Shown here: positions 18,484-27,850 of the stretch, in pieces
Layout: each line of letters opens with the position of its first letter
How positions within the stretch are numbered: the first letter of the stretch is position 1
Assembly (NCBI RefSeq): GCF_001458335.1
Contig: NZ_CYTO01000008.1
Location: 1-64,000, forward strand
Length of the DNA stretch: 64,000 bases
Direction: 5' to 3'
DNA from: Cognatishimia activa
GTDB taxonomy: Bacteria > Pseudomonadota > Alphaproteobacteria > Rhodobacterales > Rhodobacteraceae
Notes under the pieces: model-generated
Database searches by the model: none
The model's input: only the letters and a program-made list of their open reading frames with translations
What the model was told of the DNA's origin: nothing
Translations under genes and position numbers: made by a program

Positions 18484-20457
18484 TCATTCTGCCGCCACCT
18501 TCTGTGGAGCGGCTGGAACAACATTCACGTCGCGCAATTCCAGCGTCGCACTGATGCTGCCTTTGCGGCCATCCTCATAGGTCACCTCGGTAGTTGTCTC
18601 GATTTCCGGCAGGCCAGCGTAAAGACCATCCACCAGATCGTTGAACTTCTCTTCGACATAGGCGCGGCGGACCTTGCGAGTCCGGGTCATTTCGCCGTCA
18701 TCGGCATCCAGTTCTTTGTGCAAGACGAGAAAGCGATGGATCTGGCAACCAGACAGCATTGGGTCTTCGGCGACAGACGCATTCACGGCTTCGACGTGGG
18801 ATTGGATCGTCTCTAGGACACGCGGATGGCCTGCAAGTTCTTGGTAAGATGCATAAGCAATGTTGTTGCGTTCTGCCCAGTTACCTACCGCTGTGAGGTC
18901 AATGTTGATGAACGCCACACAGCGATCTTTGCCATTCCCAAACAGCACCGCTTCCAGAATATCTGGGTAGAACTTCAATTTGTTTTCGACATATTTCGGC
19001 GCGAACATGGACCCATCGGCGAGCTTGCCCACGTCCTTCACGCGATCGATGATCCGCAAGTGTCCAGACTTTTCGTCGATGAATCCAGCATCTCCGGTCG
19101 CGACCCAACCTTCTTTGTCTTTGGTCGACGCGGTGCTGTCCGGGTTATTGTAGTACTCAACAAAGACGCCAGGAGAACGATAGTAAATCTCCCCGCTCTC
19201 ATCGATCCGTAGCTCGACCTCGGGCGATGGAACACCCACGGTATCCGCGCGGACTTCTCCGTTTGGCTGCGCAGTAATGAAAACCGACGCCTCTGTTTGA
19301 CCGTAAAGCTGCTTCAGGTTGATCCCCAAAGAGCGATAGAAATCAAACAACTCCGGTCCAATAGCTTCGCCTGCGGTATACCCCACGCGGACCCGGGAGA
19401 AACCAAGCGTATTTTTCAAAGGTCCGTAGATAAACAGCTCGCCGAGTTTGTACTTCAGACGATCCATCGCACTTACAGAATCTCCGTCCAAAATAGCCGG
19501 ACCCACTTTTTTGGCATGTGCCATGTAGCGTTCAAACAGCCACTGTTTGAACTTGCTGGCGTCCTGCATGCGGATCATCACTTCGGTCAGATGACGCTCA
19601 AATACCGCAGGTGGCGCGAAAAAATAGCTTGGGCCAATCTCGCGCATATCCGACGCAACTGTTTCAGCTGACTCTGGGCAGTTCACCGCGAAACCAGACC
19701 AGTAGGCCTGACCAATCGAGAAGATAAAGTCGCCGACCCAGGCCATGGGAAGATAGGCAAAGACCTCATCATCCCGAACCAGAGCATCAAACTCGCACGC
19801 ATTCTGCGCGCTCTTGATAATGTTCCGGTTCGATAGGACGACGCCTTTTGGCTTGCCTGTTGTACCAGACGTGTAAAGCATCACGCAGGTACTATCGAAA
19901 GTAAGCTTGTCGCGGCGCGCTTTGAACTCATTGATCAGCTCGTCATAAGCCGCGCGACCTTGGTCTTGCACATGAGAATATTCATGCAGTTTTGAGTGGT
20001 CGTATTTGCGCAAACCGCGTGGGTCTACGTAAACCATATGCTCAAAACCTGTCAGGCGCTCTTGCACCTCGATCACTTTGTCGACCTGCTCTTGGTCATC
20101 CACAATGGCGTATTTCGCACCGCAATTGGCCAGAACATGCGCCATTTCTTCAGCGGCGCTGTCTTGATACATCGGCACGGGCACCGCCCCGATGGATTGG
20201 ATCGCAACCATGGCCCAATAAAAATACGGACGGTTGCGGCCGATGATGGCAACAAAGTCACCTTCAGACACACCAAGATTCAAAAGACCCAAGCCCAGTG
20301 CTTCGATCTCTTTCTCGGTCTCAGACCACGTCCATGTTTGCCAAATTCCGAATTCTTTCTCGCGATACGCAGTTTTTGAGCCGTAAAGCTCCACATTGCG
20401 TTGCAAGAGCGCGGGGATGGACACAAGCCCATCGGTCGCCGGTGACGACTTTGTCAA
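18484..20457 (-). CDS. Long-chain-type AMP-dependent acyl-CoA ligase
   Basis: 657 residues from the TTG at 20457. Adenylate-forming enzyme of the long-chain acyl-CoA synthetase group: activates a carboxylic acid with ATP and joins it to CoA. The P-loop MLYTSGTTGKPKGVVLSN is intact, followed by YLPMAWVGDFIF, the YGQTEAS motif and WVATGDAGFIDEKSGHLRIIDRVKD. The reading frame continues to a GTG at 20481, but the AGGGAGGA ribosome binding site would then be inside the gene, so TTG (ACA AAG TCG follows) is preferred. First gene of the seven-gene transporter operon, divergent from the histidine kinase. Probable role: trap imported acids as CoA esters (inference). Confidence 0.9.
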   Translation of the reverse strand: MTKSSPATDGLVSIPALLQRNVELYGSKTAYREKEFGIWQTWTWSETEKEIEALGLGLLNLGVSEGDFVAIIGRNRPYFYWAMVAIQSIGAVPVPMYQDSAAEEMAHVLANCGAKYAIVDDQEQVDKVIEVQERLTGFEHMVYVDPRGLRKYDHSKLHEYSHVQDQGRAAYDELINEFKARRDKLTFDSTCVMLYTSGTTGKPKGVVLSNRNIIKSAQNACEFDALVRDDEVFAYLPMAWVGDFIFSIGQAYWSGFAVNCPESAETVASDMREIGPSYFFAPPAVFERHLTEVMIRMQDASKFKQWLFERYMAHAKKVGPAILDGDSVSAMDRLKYKLGELFIYGPLKNTLGFSRVRVGYTAGEAIGPELFDFYRSLGINLKQLYGQTEASVFITAQPNGEVRADTVGVPSPEVELRIDESGEIYYRSPGVFVEYYNNPDSTASTKDKEGWVATGDAGFIDEKSGHLRIIDRVKDVGKLADGSMFAPKYVENKLKFYPDILEAVLFGNGKDRCVAFINIDLTAVGNWAERNNIAYASYQELAGHPRVLETIQSHVEAVNASVAEDPMLSGCQIHRFLVLHKELDADDGEMTRTRKVRRAYVEEKFNDLVDGLYAGLPEIETTTEVTYEDGRKGSISATLELRDVNVVPAAPQKVAAE

Positions 20458-20653
20458 ATTCTCTTCCTCCCTCAGGCCCACAATCGTGAGCTGAATCGCC
20501 TAAACGATTCTCCCCAATCCATTAGGCGTGCTGACATGATAGCCCGTCAACTTTTTCGCGATCATTTCTCAATCCTAACGAATTGTAACAACTGGGATTT
20601 GCCCCTTTTCCAAGCTGGCAATCAGGTGTTAGCCATGAGGGAGGAGGAGTAAA

Positions 20654-22573
20654 ATGTCGGTTAATCGCGACTACAAACATGCCATGACCATGTCCGGGCT
20701 GAACCTGATTCAGCAGGCGCTTTCAATCTATGACAGTGACTTGAAGTTGGTGGTCGCGAACACGCAATTCCGAGAAATGTTTGATGTTCCTCAAGAGCTT
20801 GCGGAACCGGGGGCGAGTTTCGAAGGCGTCATCCGATATCTCGTGGAGCGCGGTGAATATGGTACTGAACAAAGCGTAGACGAGCTGGTGCGAGAGAAAG
20901 TCGACCTCGCCAAGACATTTGAACCCCATTACGTAGAACGCCAAAGACCGAACGGACGTTGGGTCAGCGTCGAGGGAAGCCCACTGGCCGAAGGTGGCTG
21001 GGTTGCAGTCTATACAGACATCACGCGCACCAAGCGCCAAGAGGAATTGTTGAGATCACGATCCGAAGAACTCTCGGATCAGTTGATCCGCTATTCCGAA
21101 GAACTGGCCAGCGCAAACAGAGAACTCGAAAGTACCGTGACCGCGCTAGAAGAAGCCAAACGTCAAATCACTGACAGTGAAGCCCGTATGCGGCTCACCG
21201 CAGAGATGATGCCTGCTCATATCGCCCATGTTGGACCCGACCGCTGTTACACCTATTCCAACCGCCGCCTTTCTGCAGTGATGCCTGGCCGACCTAGTAA
21301 TTTCATTGGCGCGCATATCAGCGACACGCTCGGCGCTGAAACCTATGAGATCATTTCGCCAAACCTGACAGCGGCCCTCGCAGGCACTCCCAAGGTATTT
21401 GAGTTCAACGACCCCATGAGCACGCGACGCATTCGATTGGCCCTGACGCCTGACAGCGAAGAAGGGGGCAATCGGGGTGTCTATATATTATCGATGGACG
21501 TTACTGAGGAAACGCAAGCGCGCGTTGCTTTGCAGCAGACAAAACGGCGTGAAATCGCGGCACAAATGACCAGCGGGCTGGCGCACGATTTCTCAAATCT
21601 ACTGACAATCATCATGGGCATGCAGGGCAAGCTTGGGAAAATGCCATTGCCCGACGATGCGCAAGAGATGATTGACGGTACCATGGCCGCCGCGCAACGC
21701 GGCGGCAATCTGCTCAATCGTCTCGCCGATATGACCGGTCAACGTGCCCCTCAGATGCGCGCGGTTGTACTGGGTAAATTACTCAAAGACATTCAGACAC
21801 TCGCGCGTCCCGCGCTCACGAACAGAATCGATCTTCTCGTCAAAAACGACATCCCTGATGAGCCGCTCTTGCTTGACCCTGGAATGTTACAGGACAGTCT
21901 TCTCAATCTCATTTTAAACGCGCGGGACGGCTGTCAGGGCGCAGGAAAAATTGAGGTTCACGGGGAAATTGTCAAAGACACTTGGGTGCAAATCTCTATT
22001 CAAGACAGTGGCAGTGGTTTTTCAGACGAAGCCTTGGCCCACGCACTTGACCCGTTCTTTACGACTAAAGGCACCGAAGGAACGGGTCTGGGCCTCCCAA
22101 TGGTTTATGACATGACAAAACTCATGGGGGGCGAAGTCCGGATTGCAAACGCGGAAAATGGCGGTGCGGTGGTGCGCCTTCGTTTGCCATTGCGTCCATT
22201 CCACGGCGTGCGGGCGCCCGGCCTCACGCTACTCGTAGAGGACGACCCCGAAATCAGAGTTGAGGTCCGCGACATACTAAGAGCGCAAAACCACATGGTC
22301 ATAGAAGCCAGCAGTATTGATGAGGCAGAAATGTTGATCGATCATGTTCCGGGAATTTCCATGGTGCTTTCGGACATCAAGGTAGAAGGTGACGCAACAG
22401 GGGTCGATCTCATTGACAGATTACAATCCAAAGAGATCCCTGCTTTTTTGATGACAAGTTTCGCCGAAAACCACCCGTTGTATTTGGAGGGTGCAGCGCG
22501 CGCGCCGATCATCCGAAAGCCGTTTTCAGCAGATGCGCTCATGCGGTTCCTTAGACCGGAGGAAGCGCAGTGA
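20654..22573 (+). CDS. Hybrid PAS sensor histidine kinase with C-terminal receiver
   Basis: 639 residues, cytosolic (no membrane helix seen). Order: PAS domain about 10-125 (ALSIYDSDLKLVVANTQF); coiled coil about 130-180; second PAS about 185-285; dimerisation/phosphotransfer helix with His in GLAHDFSNLL near 315; HATPase with LILNARDG (N box), DSGSGF (G1) and GTGLGLPMV (G2); receiver about 520-635 with the phospho-Asp in MVLSDIKVEG and the Lys in IIRKPFS. GGAGGAG precedes the ATG. It overlaps the response regulator by four bases (GTGA) and is divergent from the acyl-CoA ligase/transporter operon by about 200 bases, which suggests, without proof, that it senses the imported acid or its CoA ester. 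Confidence 0.92.
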   Translation: MSVNRDYKHAMTMSGLNLIQQALSIYDSDLKLVVANTQFREMFDVPQELAEPGASFEGVIRYLVERGEYGTEQSVDELVREKVDLAKTFEPHYVERQRPNGRWVSVEGSPLAEGGWVAVYTDITRTKRQEELLRSRSEELSDQLIRYSEELASANRELESTVTALEEAKRQITDSEARMRLTAEMMPAHIAHVGPDRCYTYSNRRLSAVMPGRPSNFIGAHISDTLGAETYEIISPNLTAALAGTPKVFEFNDPMSTRRIRLALTPDSEEGGNRGVYILSMDVTEETQARVALQQTKRREIAAQMTSGLAHDFSNLLTIIMGMQGKLGKMPLPDDAQEMIDGTMAAAQRGGNLLNRLADMTGQRAPQMRAVVLGKLLKDIQTLARPALTNRIDLLVKNDIPDEPLLLDPGMLQDSLLNLILNARDGCQGAGKIEVHGEIVKDTWVQISIQDSGSGFSDEALAHALDPFFTTKGTEGTGLGLPMVYDMTKLMGGEVRIANAENGGAVVRLRLPLRPFHGVRAPGLTLLVEDDPEIRVEVRDILRAQNHMVIEASSIDEAEMLIDHVPGISMVLSDIKVEGDATGVDLIDRLQSKEIPAFLMTSFAENHPLYLEGAARAPIIRKPFSADALMRFLRPEEAQ

Positions 22574-23274
22574 GTCAGCCATTGGTTTCCATTCTGGATG
22601 ATGAACCAGAGATCCGCCAAATCCTATCTGACGCCCTAGAAGACGCCGGGTTTCGAACCACGAGCTTTGGACGCGCAACGGAATTCGAAGCAAGCCTGCG
22701 AAAAGCGGTGCCCGATGTCTGTCTGGTGGACCTTAGCTTGCCCGACAAAGATGGGCTGACATTGGTACATCGCCTCGCATTGGAACAAGGGGCTGTCGTG
22801 ATCATAATCTCTGGACGTGCGCAGGTTCAGGACCGAGTGACAGGCCTAGAGCTTGGTGCCGATGACTATATCATCAAACCTTTCGACCCTATGGAGGTCG
22901 TCGCTCGTGTCCGCGCCCATCTCCGCAAAGAACGAACCATAGCCCCTGCTCAGTCCAACATTGCAAGCTTTAACGGATGGGTCGCCAATTTTGATGGCTA
23001 TATGTTGGAGGACTCTGAAGGCGGCCAAACCCCTTTCAGCCATGCAGAAGGGGAGGTTCTGCGTCTGTTTTTGGAAAGCCCAAAACGATTGATCAGTCGC
23101 TCTCAAATGCAGGAGATGCTCGGCGGGGCAGCGGGCGAAAGCTTTGATCGCGCGATGGATGTGCGCATTTCCCGTCTTCGGACCAAACTCCGCGAAGATC
23201 CAAAAAATCCACGCTTGATCAAAACGATATATGGTGCAGGTTACATTTTCTTAGGGGATGTAAGTTGGCAATAA
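22570..23274 (+). CDS. OmpR/PhoB-type response regulator
   Basis: 234 residues. The N-terminal receiver has Asp-Asp-Glu at SILDDEPE, the phosphoacceptor Asp in VCLVDLSLPDKDG, the Thr/Ser switch in IIISGR and Lys in DDYIIKPFD. The C-terminal winged helix runs from about 145 (FSHAEGEVLRLFLESPKRLISRSQM) to the wing TIYGAGYIFLGD. Start GTG overlaps the kinase stop by four bases, so the two are translationally coupled. The partner kinase has its own receiver, so signal flow may be branched. Targets are unknown; the divergent transporter operon is the nearest candidate. Confidence 0.94.
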   Translation: MSQPLVSILDDEPEIRQILSDALEDAGFRTTSFGRATEFEASLRKAVPDVCLVDLSLPDKDGLTLVHRLALEQGAVVIIISGRAQVQDRVTGLELGADDYIIKPFDPMEVVARVRAHLRKERTIAPAQSNIASFNGWVANFDGYMLEDSEGGQTPFSHAEGEVLRLFLESPKRLISRSQMQEMLGGAAGESFDRAMDVRISRLRTKLREDPKNPRLIKTIYGAGYIFLGDVSWQ

Positions 23275-23451
23275 CGGCAAGAACTCGCTCAATATGAAGC
23301 GGATATGTCGAAACAACACACAACATCTAGATTTCTCATTCAATCTAAAGTAATATGAGCCTATCGGAGATCTCAGACTCATTTCCTCTTCCAAGACCGG
23401 AAATCTCGGGCCGTCTGCCTCAGTAACGTTCCGGGGAAAGTCACTCCCACT

Positions 23452-23488
23452 CCCCCGCTGTGATGCAACTCCAGCGGGGGCTTTGTTT
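23452..23488 (+). terminator. Intrinsic terminator after the response regulator
   Basis: CCCCCGCTG and CAGCGGGGG form a 9-bp stem with an 11-nt loop, followed by CTTTGTTT. It also abuts the 3' end of the convergent LysR gene, but the T-run favours rightward transcripts. Confidence 0.8.
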
Positions 23489-24359
23489 AAGCGACGAACC
23501 GGTGGGCATGTTTTTTGAAATAAGGAACCAAGATTTCGCGGAAAGCGGCTACGCGTGCAGAACGCCAGATATCACGATGAGCAACGGCCCAGACATCTGG
23601 GAATGGAATGGCGTCGCAGATGTCTAATTCTTGCAAGTCCGACCAATGCCGCCCCAAGAAGGTCGGCAACATGACGACCCCCATGCCTGCCCGCGCCGCT
23701 TCAATCATCGTGGTCATATCATCGGTTCGCAGAACAACATTCTCTTCGGGGATTTCCGGAATGTATTTTTTGAAACGTGGTGGCACTCTTTCTGGGATGA
23801 TCCAAGGTATGGGGACATTTGTATTCTCCGCGATCCGATCAGCCCATTCAGCGTTGGCAAATGGCAAGGATTCCTGGCGCGCTAACACGCGGCCTGTCAG
23901 GCTATCTCCCGGCGCATCGCTCACACGAATGGCGATGTCCGCTTCGCGACGATTGAGGTCAAGCAACGCACTGTCGGAACGAATATGGAGTTCGACCTCC
24001 GGGTATTTTTTGGTGAACTCCTTAAAGACCGGGATAAGATGCGTAGAACACAAAAGCTGCGGGGCGGTGATTGTGAGTGGCCCTGAAATAACTTGCTCTG
24101 CACCCACTAGATTGCGCAACAAATCGAGTTCTTCGGTTTCCATAGCGGCCGCTTTGCGCGCCACGACCTCGCCTGCCTCGGTGGCTTGGTAGCCATCCGC
24201 CATACGATCAAAGAGCTGTATGCCCAGATCATCTTCGGCCCGCTTCACGCGCCGCGCCACTGTGGTGTAGGAAACCCCAAGAGCATCCGCTGCGTTGGAC
24301 AGCGATCCACCGCGCACCAAATGCATCACAGTTTTTAAATCATCCCAATGTGCTGACAT
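23487..24359 (-). CDS. LysR-family transcriptional regulator
   Basis: 290 residues. N-terminal winged helix-turn-helix (about 6-65: LKTVMHLVRGGSLSNAADALGVSYTTVARRVKRAEDDLG reads as the typical HTH_1), a linker helix, and a LysR-substrate effector domain from about 90 (SGPLTITAPQLLCSTHLIPVFKEF). ATG at 24359 with GGAGAAG upstream is preferred over an ORF extension to 24398. It is divergent from the WGR gene with about 160 bases between, where its operator probably lies. Regulated genes are not evident. Confidence 0.93.
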   Translation of the reverse strand: MSAHWDDLKTVMHLVRGGSLSNAADALGVSYTTVARRVKRAEDDLGIQLFDRMADGYQATEAGEVVARKAAAMETEELDLLRNLVGAEQVISGPLTITAPQLLCSTHLIPVFKEFTKKYPEVELHIRSDSALLDLNRREADIAIRVSDAPGDSLTGRVLARQESLPFANAEWADRIAENTNVPIPWIIPERVPPRFKKYIPEIPEENVVLRTDDMTTMIEAARAGMGVVMLPTFLGRHWSDLQELDICDAIPFPDVWAVAHRDIWRSARVAAFREILVPYFKKHAHRFVA

Positions 24360-24520
24360 CGATCTTCTCCAGCATATGACGGCTTGTAAACGCCGCATCG
24401 TTGACGATTACCTAAGTGCAAACCCATCGACATCAAGGGGTTTCGGTTTAACTGAAGCTTGAACCGCAGAGTCTGCCACGATAGATTCTCATAAAGTTTA
24501 AGGAAGGTTACGCCCACCGA

Positions 24521-24769
24521 ATGGCTGTGTGTTTGCTGTATCAAAGGCGCAAAGCGCGTCGCCCACGGTTTTATCGGGTCGAAATTGCGTATGATCTCTT
24601 TGACAATGTCGCAGTGCTTTCCGAGTGGGGTATTGCCGGTGGCAAGGCCAGCGAGGCGCGCACGACGTTTTCCAACTTACGTGAAGCATCACTAGAAGCA
24701 GATAGACGGCGTAGACGCGCCCAGCGCAAAGGCTACGCGCGATTTGATCGAGCGGTCGCCCTGATCTAG
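24521..24769 (+). CDS. Small stand-alone WGR-domain protein
   Basis: 82 residues comprising one WGR domain (RFYRVEIAYDLFDNVAVLSEWGIAGG, then the Ala/Arg-rich second half). WGR domains bind nucleic acid and are best known in PARP1 and bacterial MolR-like proteins; stand-alone copies are common in alphaproteobacteria without a known job. The protein is strongly basic (RRRRRAQRKGYAR near the end), which fits nucleic acid binding. The Shine-Dalgarno is weak (AAGG well upstream). Convergent with the formate dehydrogenase gene. Confidence 0.8.
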   Translation: MAVCLLYQRRKARRPRFYRVEIAYDLFDNVAVLSEWGIAGGKASEARTTFSNLREASLEADRRRRRAQRKGYARFDRAVALI

Positions 24770-24792
24770 CGATGGCAAAACGTCGAAGCGAA

Positions 24793-24830
24793 GGTGCCTC
24801 CGGCGGGGATATTTAAGCCAAAAAGAAAAC
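24793..24830 (+). repeat. Intergenic repeat motif, copy 1
   Basis: Contains GGATATTT-N2-GCCAAAAAGAAA preceded by a GC-rich block (CCTCCGGCGGGG), between two convergent 3' ends. The same core recurs at 31378-31405. The pairing suggests a dispersed intergenic element common in this group of bacteria. Confidence 0.6.
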
Positions 24831-24832
24831 GC

Positions 24833-27607
24833 CTACTCAGCAGCGACATCCGCTTCGATCTTTTCAACGCGGACAGCCGCATATTTAAATTCGGGAATTT
24901 TGCCGTAAGGGTCGATCGCAGGGTTCGTCAGGATATTTGCTGCAGCTTCCACGTAGGCAAACGGCACAAAAACCATATCTTCGGCAATCGCGCGGTCTGC
25001 GCGCGCCATGATTTCGATCGAGCCGCGACGGGTTGTCAGCCGGATTGTGTCTCCTGGCTCAACCCCCATCAATTTAAGCGTGCGTGGGTTAAGCGAACAG
25101 TTCGCTTCTGGTTCCACGGTATCCAGGACAAGAGACCGGCGAGTCATGGAGCCCGTGTGCCAATGTTCCAGCTGCCGCCCCGTTGTCATGACCATCGGGT
25201 ATTCCGCATCCGGTGCTTCATCAGGTGCAATGACGGATGCAGGTGTGAAACGCGCACGGCCTTCAGGGCGTGGGAACCCATCGCCAAACACAATCGGCTG
25301 ACCCGGATCGGTTTCATGAAGGGATGGATAGGTCACAGTTTCGGTGCGCAGGCGCTCCCATGTGATATTGTCCAGGCTCTTCATATTGAGCTTCATCTCC
25401 GCAAAGATCTCGGACGCATCTTTGTAGTCCCAAGGCAAACCAATGCGCTTGGCAAGATCAACCGTTATCTTCCAATCCTCGCGCGCGTCACCGGGCGGGG
25501 CCACCGCTGGGCGAACGCGCTGAACTTGGCGGTTCGTGTTACTGACCGTGCCGTTCTTTTCATAAAGCGCGGAGGCCGGCAGAATGATATCCGCAAAATT
25601 CGCCGTCTCAGTGAGGAAGATGTCTTGCACGATCAGCAGGTCGAGCTTTGCAAAAGCATCCCGCGCATGATCCACATCGGGATCTGACATGGCCGGGTTT
25701 TCACCCTGAATATACATGCCTTTGATATTGCCCGCGTAGACCTGATCGACGATCTCCGTAACCGTCAGTCCCTTCTCATCTGAGAAATCGCCACCACCCC
25801 AAACGTCTGTGAAGCTCTTACGCACATCATCGCTGGTGACCGTCTGATAGTCAGGCAGGAACATCGGGATAAGCCCCGCATCGGACGCGCCTTGCACATT
25901 GTTCTGGCCGCGCAGAGGGTGCAGACCCGCGCCCGGTTTGCCCACGTTGCCAGTCATCAAGGCAAGCGAAATCAAGCAACGTGAGTTATCTGTGCCGTGG
26001 ATGTGTTGAGAAACACCCATACCCCAGAAAATCAATCCAGCGTTTGCCTTTGCAAACATACGCGCAACGCGGCGAATTTGGTCCGGTTCAATACCGCAAA
26101 TATCGGTCATTTTCTCAGGGCTGAAATCCTTGAGATGCGCTTTCTCGGCATCCCAGTTTTCGGTCCATCGGTGAATATACTGACTGTCGTAGAGCTCTTC
26201 TTCCACGATCACATTCATAATCGCGTTGAGCAAAGACACATCTGCACCGGGACGGAATTGCAGCATCTCGGTTGCAAATCGGCGCATACCAACGCCGCGC
26301 GGATCCATGACGATCAGCTTGCCGCCGCGTTTGGTGAATTGCTTGAAATAGGTCGCAGCAACTGGATGGTTTTCAATTGGGTTCGCCCCAATGACAATCG
26401 CTACATCTGCATTTTCGATCTCATTGAAGGTCGCAGTCACCGCGCCGGAACCAACGTTTTCGATAAGTGCAGATACGGAGGACGCATGGCACAGCCGGGT
26501 GCAGTGGTCGACGTTATTGTGCTTAAAACCTTGCCGGATGAACTTTTGGAACAGATAGGCTTCTTCGTTTGTACATTTGGCCGATCCAAAGCCAGCAACG
26601 GATTTTGTATCTTGTTCGCGCAGCTCAACAAGTCGTTTGCCAGCCAGATCCAGCGCCTCTTCCCAAGTCGCTTCGCGGAAATGCGTCGATAGATCACCCG
26701 GATCAACGTTCAGCCCCTTGGCTGGCGCGTCCTCGCGACGGATCAAAGGCTTGGTTAAACGGTGGGGGTGGTGAATATAGTCAAAGCCAAAGCGGCCTTT
26801 TACACAAAGACGACCCTCATTGGCGGGGCCATTGATCCCCTCCACATATTTTACTTTTCCGTCTTTGACCTTCAGACTGACCTTGCAACCAACACCACAG
26901 AACGGACAAACGCTTTCGGTTTCGCTGTCATAGTCGGCACGATCACCCACTTGGTTTTCGTCCACCACATTGGACGGCATCAGGGCTCCGGTTGGACAGG
27001 CTTGAACACATTCACCGCAAGCGACACAGGTTGAAGCGCCCATCGGATCGGAAATATCAAAAGTCGGATAGGCGTCGTGGCCGCGCCCAGCCATGCCGAT
27101 CACATCATTCACCTGAACTTCACGACATGCGCGCACGCAGAGGCCACAGGAAATACAGGCATCCAAGTTGACACTCATCGCCACGTGACTGTCATCCAGC
27201 AGCGGAATGCGACCGTCTTCTAGTTTTGGAAAGCGGCTCTCGGACACACCATTTAGGTCAGCCATATCCCAAAGATGACTGGATTTGTCGCGCGCTTCCT
27301 CGCGCGCAGGCTGGTCAGCCACCAGCATTTCCATCACCATTTTCCGCCCATTTTCGGCGCGCGCAGAGTCAGTCGTAACAACCATCCCTTCGCTCGGCTC
27401 GCGAATACAGGATGCTGCTAGCGTGCGTTCACCCTCAATCTCGACCATACAGGCGCGACAGTTCCCGTCTGGGCGATAGCCCGGCGCGGGTTTGTGGCAA
27501 AGATGCGGGATAATCAGCCCACGCCCGTTTGCAACTTCCCAAATAGTTTCTCCAGGCTGCGCTGTGACGCGCTTCCCATTGAGTGTGAAGGTGACCGGAT
27601 TCGACAC
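24833..27607 (-). CDS. Formate dehydrogenase alpha subunit, molybdopterin type, stand-alone gene
   Basis: 924 residues. A 2Fe-2S domain with Cys37, 50, 53 and 67; a region with CISCGLCVRACREV and CVACGECVQACPTG (two 4Fe-4S clusters, about 145-205); then the catalytic part with CPFCGVGCKVSL (4Fe-4S) and the molybdopterin domains to the C-terminal dinucleotide-binding region. The active-site region reads DHCTRLCHASSV, so Cys, not selenocysteine, is the expected metal ligand. This matches NAD-linked FdsA/FdhF architecture, but no diaphorase (FdsB), FdsG or FdsD/C genes are adjacent. GTG start at 27607 with AAGGAG upstream. Electron acceptor unknown. Confidence 0.9.
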   Translation of the reverse strand: MSNPVTFTLNGKRVTAQPGETIWEVANGRGLIIPHLCHKPAPGYRPDGNCRACMVEIEGERTLAASCIREPSEGMVVTTDSARAENGRKMVMEMLVADQPAREEARDKSSHLWDMADLNGVSESRFPKLEDGRIPLLDDSHVAMSVNLDACISCGLCVRACREVQVNDVIGMAGRGHDAYPTFDISDPMGASTCVACGECVQACPTGALMPSNVVDENQVGDRADYDSETESVCPFCGVGCKVSLKVKDGKVKYVEGINGPANEGRLCVKGRFGFDYIHHPHRLTKPLIRREDAPAKGLNVDPGDLSTHFREATWEEALDLAGKRLVELREQDTKSVAGFGSAKCTNEEAYLFQKFIRQGFKHNNVDHCTRLCHASSVSALIENVGSGAVTATFNEIENADVAIVIGANPIENHPVAATYFKQFTKRGGKLIVMDPRGVGMRRFATEMLQFRPGADVSLLNAIMNVIVEEELYDSQYIHRWTENWDAEKAHLKDFSPEKMTDICGIEPDQIRRVARMFAKANAGLIFWGMGVSQHIHGTDNSRCLISLALMTGNVGKPGAGLHPLRGQNNVQGASDAGLIPMFLPDYQTVTSDDVRKSFTDVWGGGDFSDEKGLTVTEIVDQVYAGNIKGMYIQGENPAMSDPDVDHARDAFAKLDLLIVQDIFLTETANFADIILPASALYEKNGTVSNTNRQVQRVRPAVAPPGDAREDWKITVDLAKRIGLPWDYKDASEIFAEMKLNMKSLDNITWERLRTETVTYPSLHETDPGQPIVFGDGFPRPEGRARFTPASVIAPDEAPDAEYPMVMTTGRQLEHWHTGSMTRRSLVLDTVEPEANCSLNPRTLKLMGVEPGDTIRLTTRRGSIEIMARADRAIAEDMVFVPFAYVEAAANILTNPAIDPYGKIPEFKYAAVRVEKIEADVAAE

Positions 27608-27850
27608 TGATTTCTCCTTGGTTGTCCGCAAAAAGACGCCTTGGTTCCACCAGCTTACCGGAAAAGGACATAATGAAAATGTCTCTTTCGCGACGCAGCA
27701 CGCAGAGAACGCGCCATAAATGACGTCCGTCCCAAGCGGCGGTCTTGAAAGGTTCCATTGAAAACGACCGCGCAGGTGAACATTTTTCTTTTGAAATCCG
27801 CTTTGGCCACTTACTCAGGAACCGGAACCGCTGCGACAGGAAAAGCCAAA

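Noticed and set aside
24833-27607. Selenocysteine or frameshift in formate dehydrogenase
   Set aside because: The frame is open throughout and the active-site residue is encoded as Cys.
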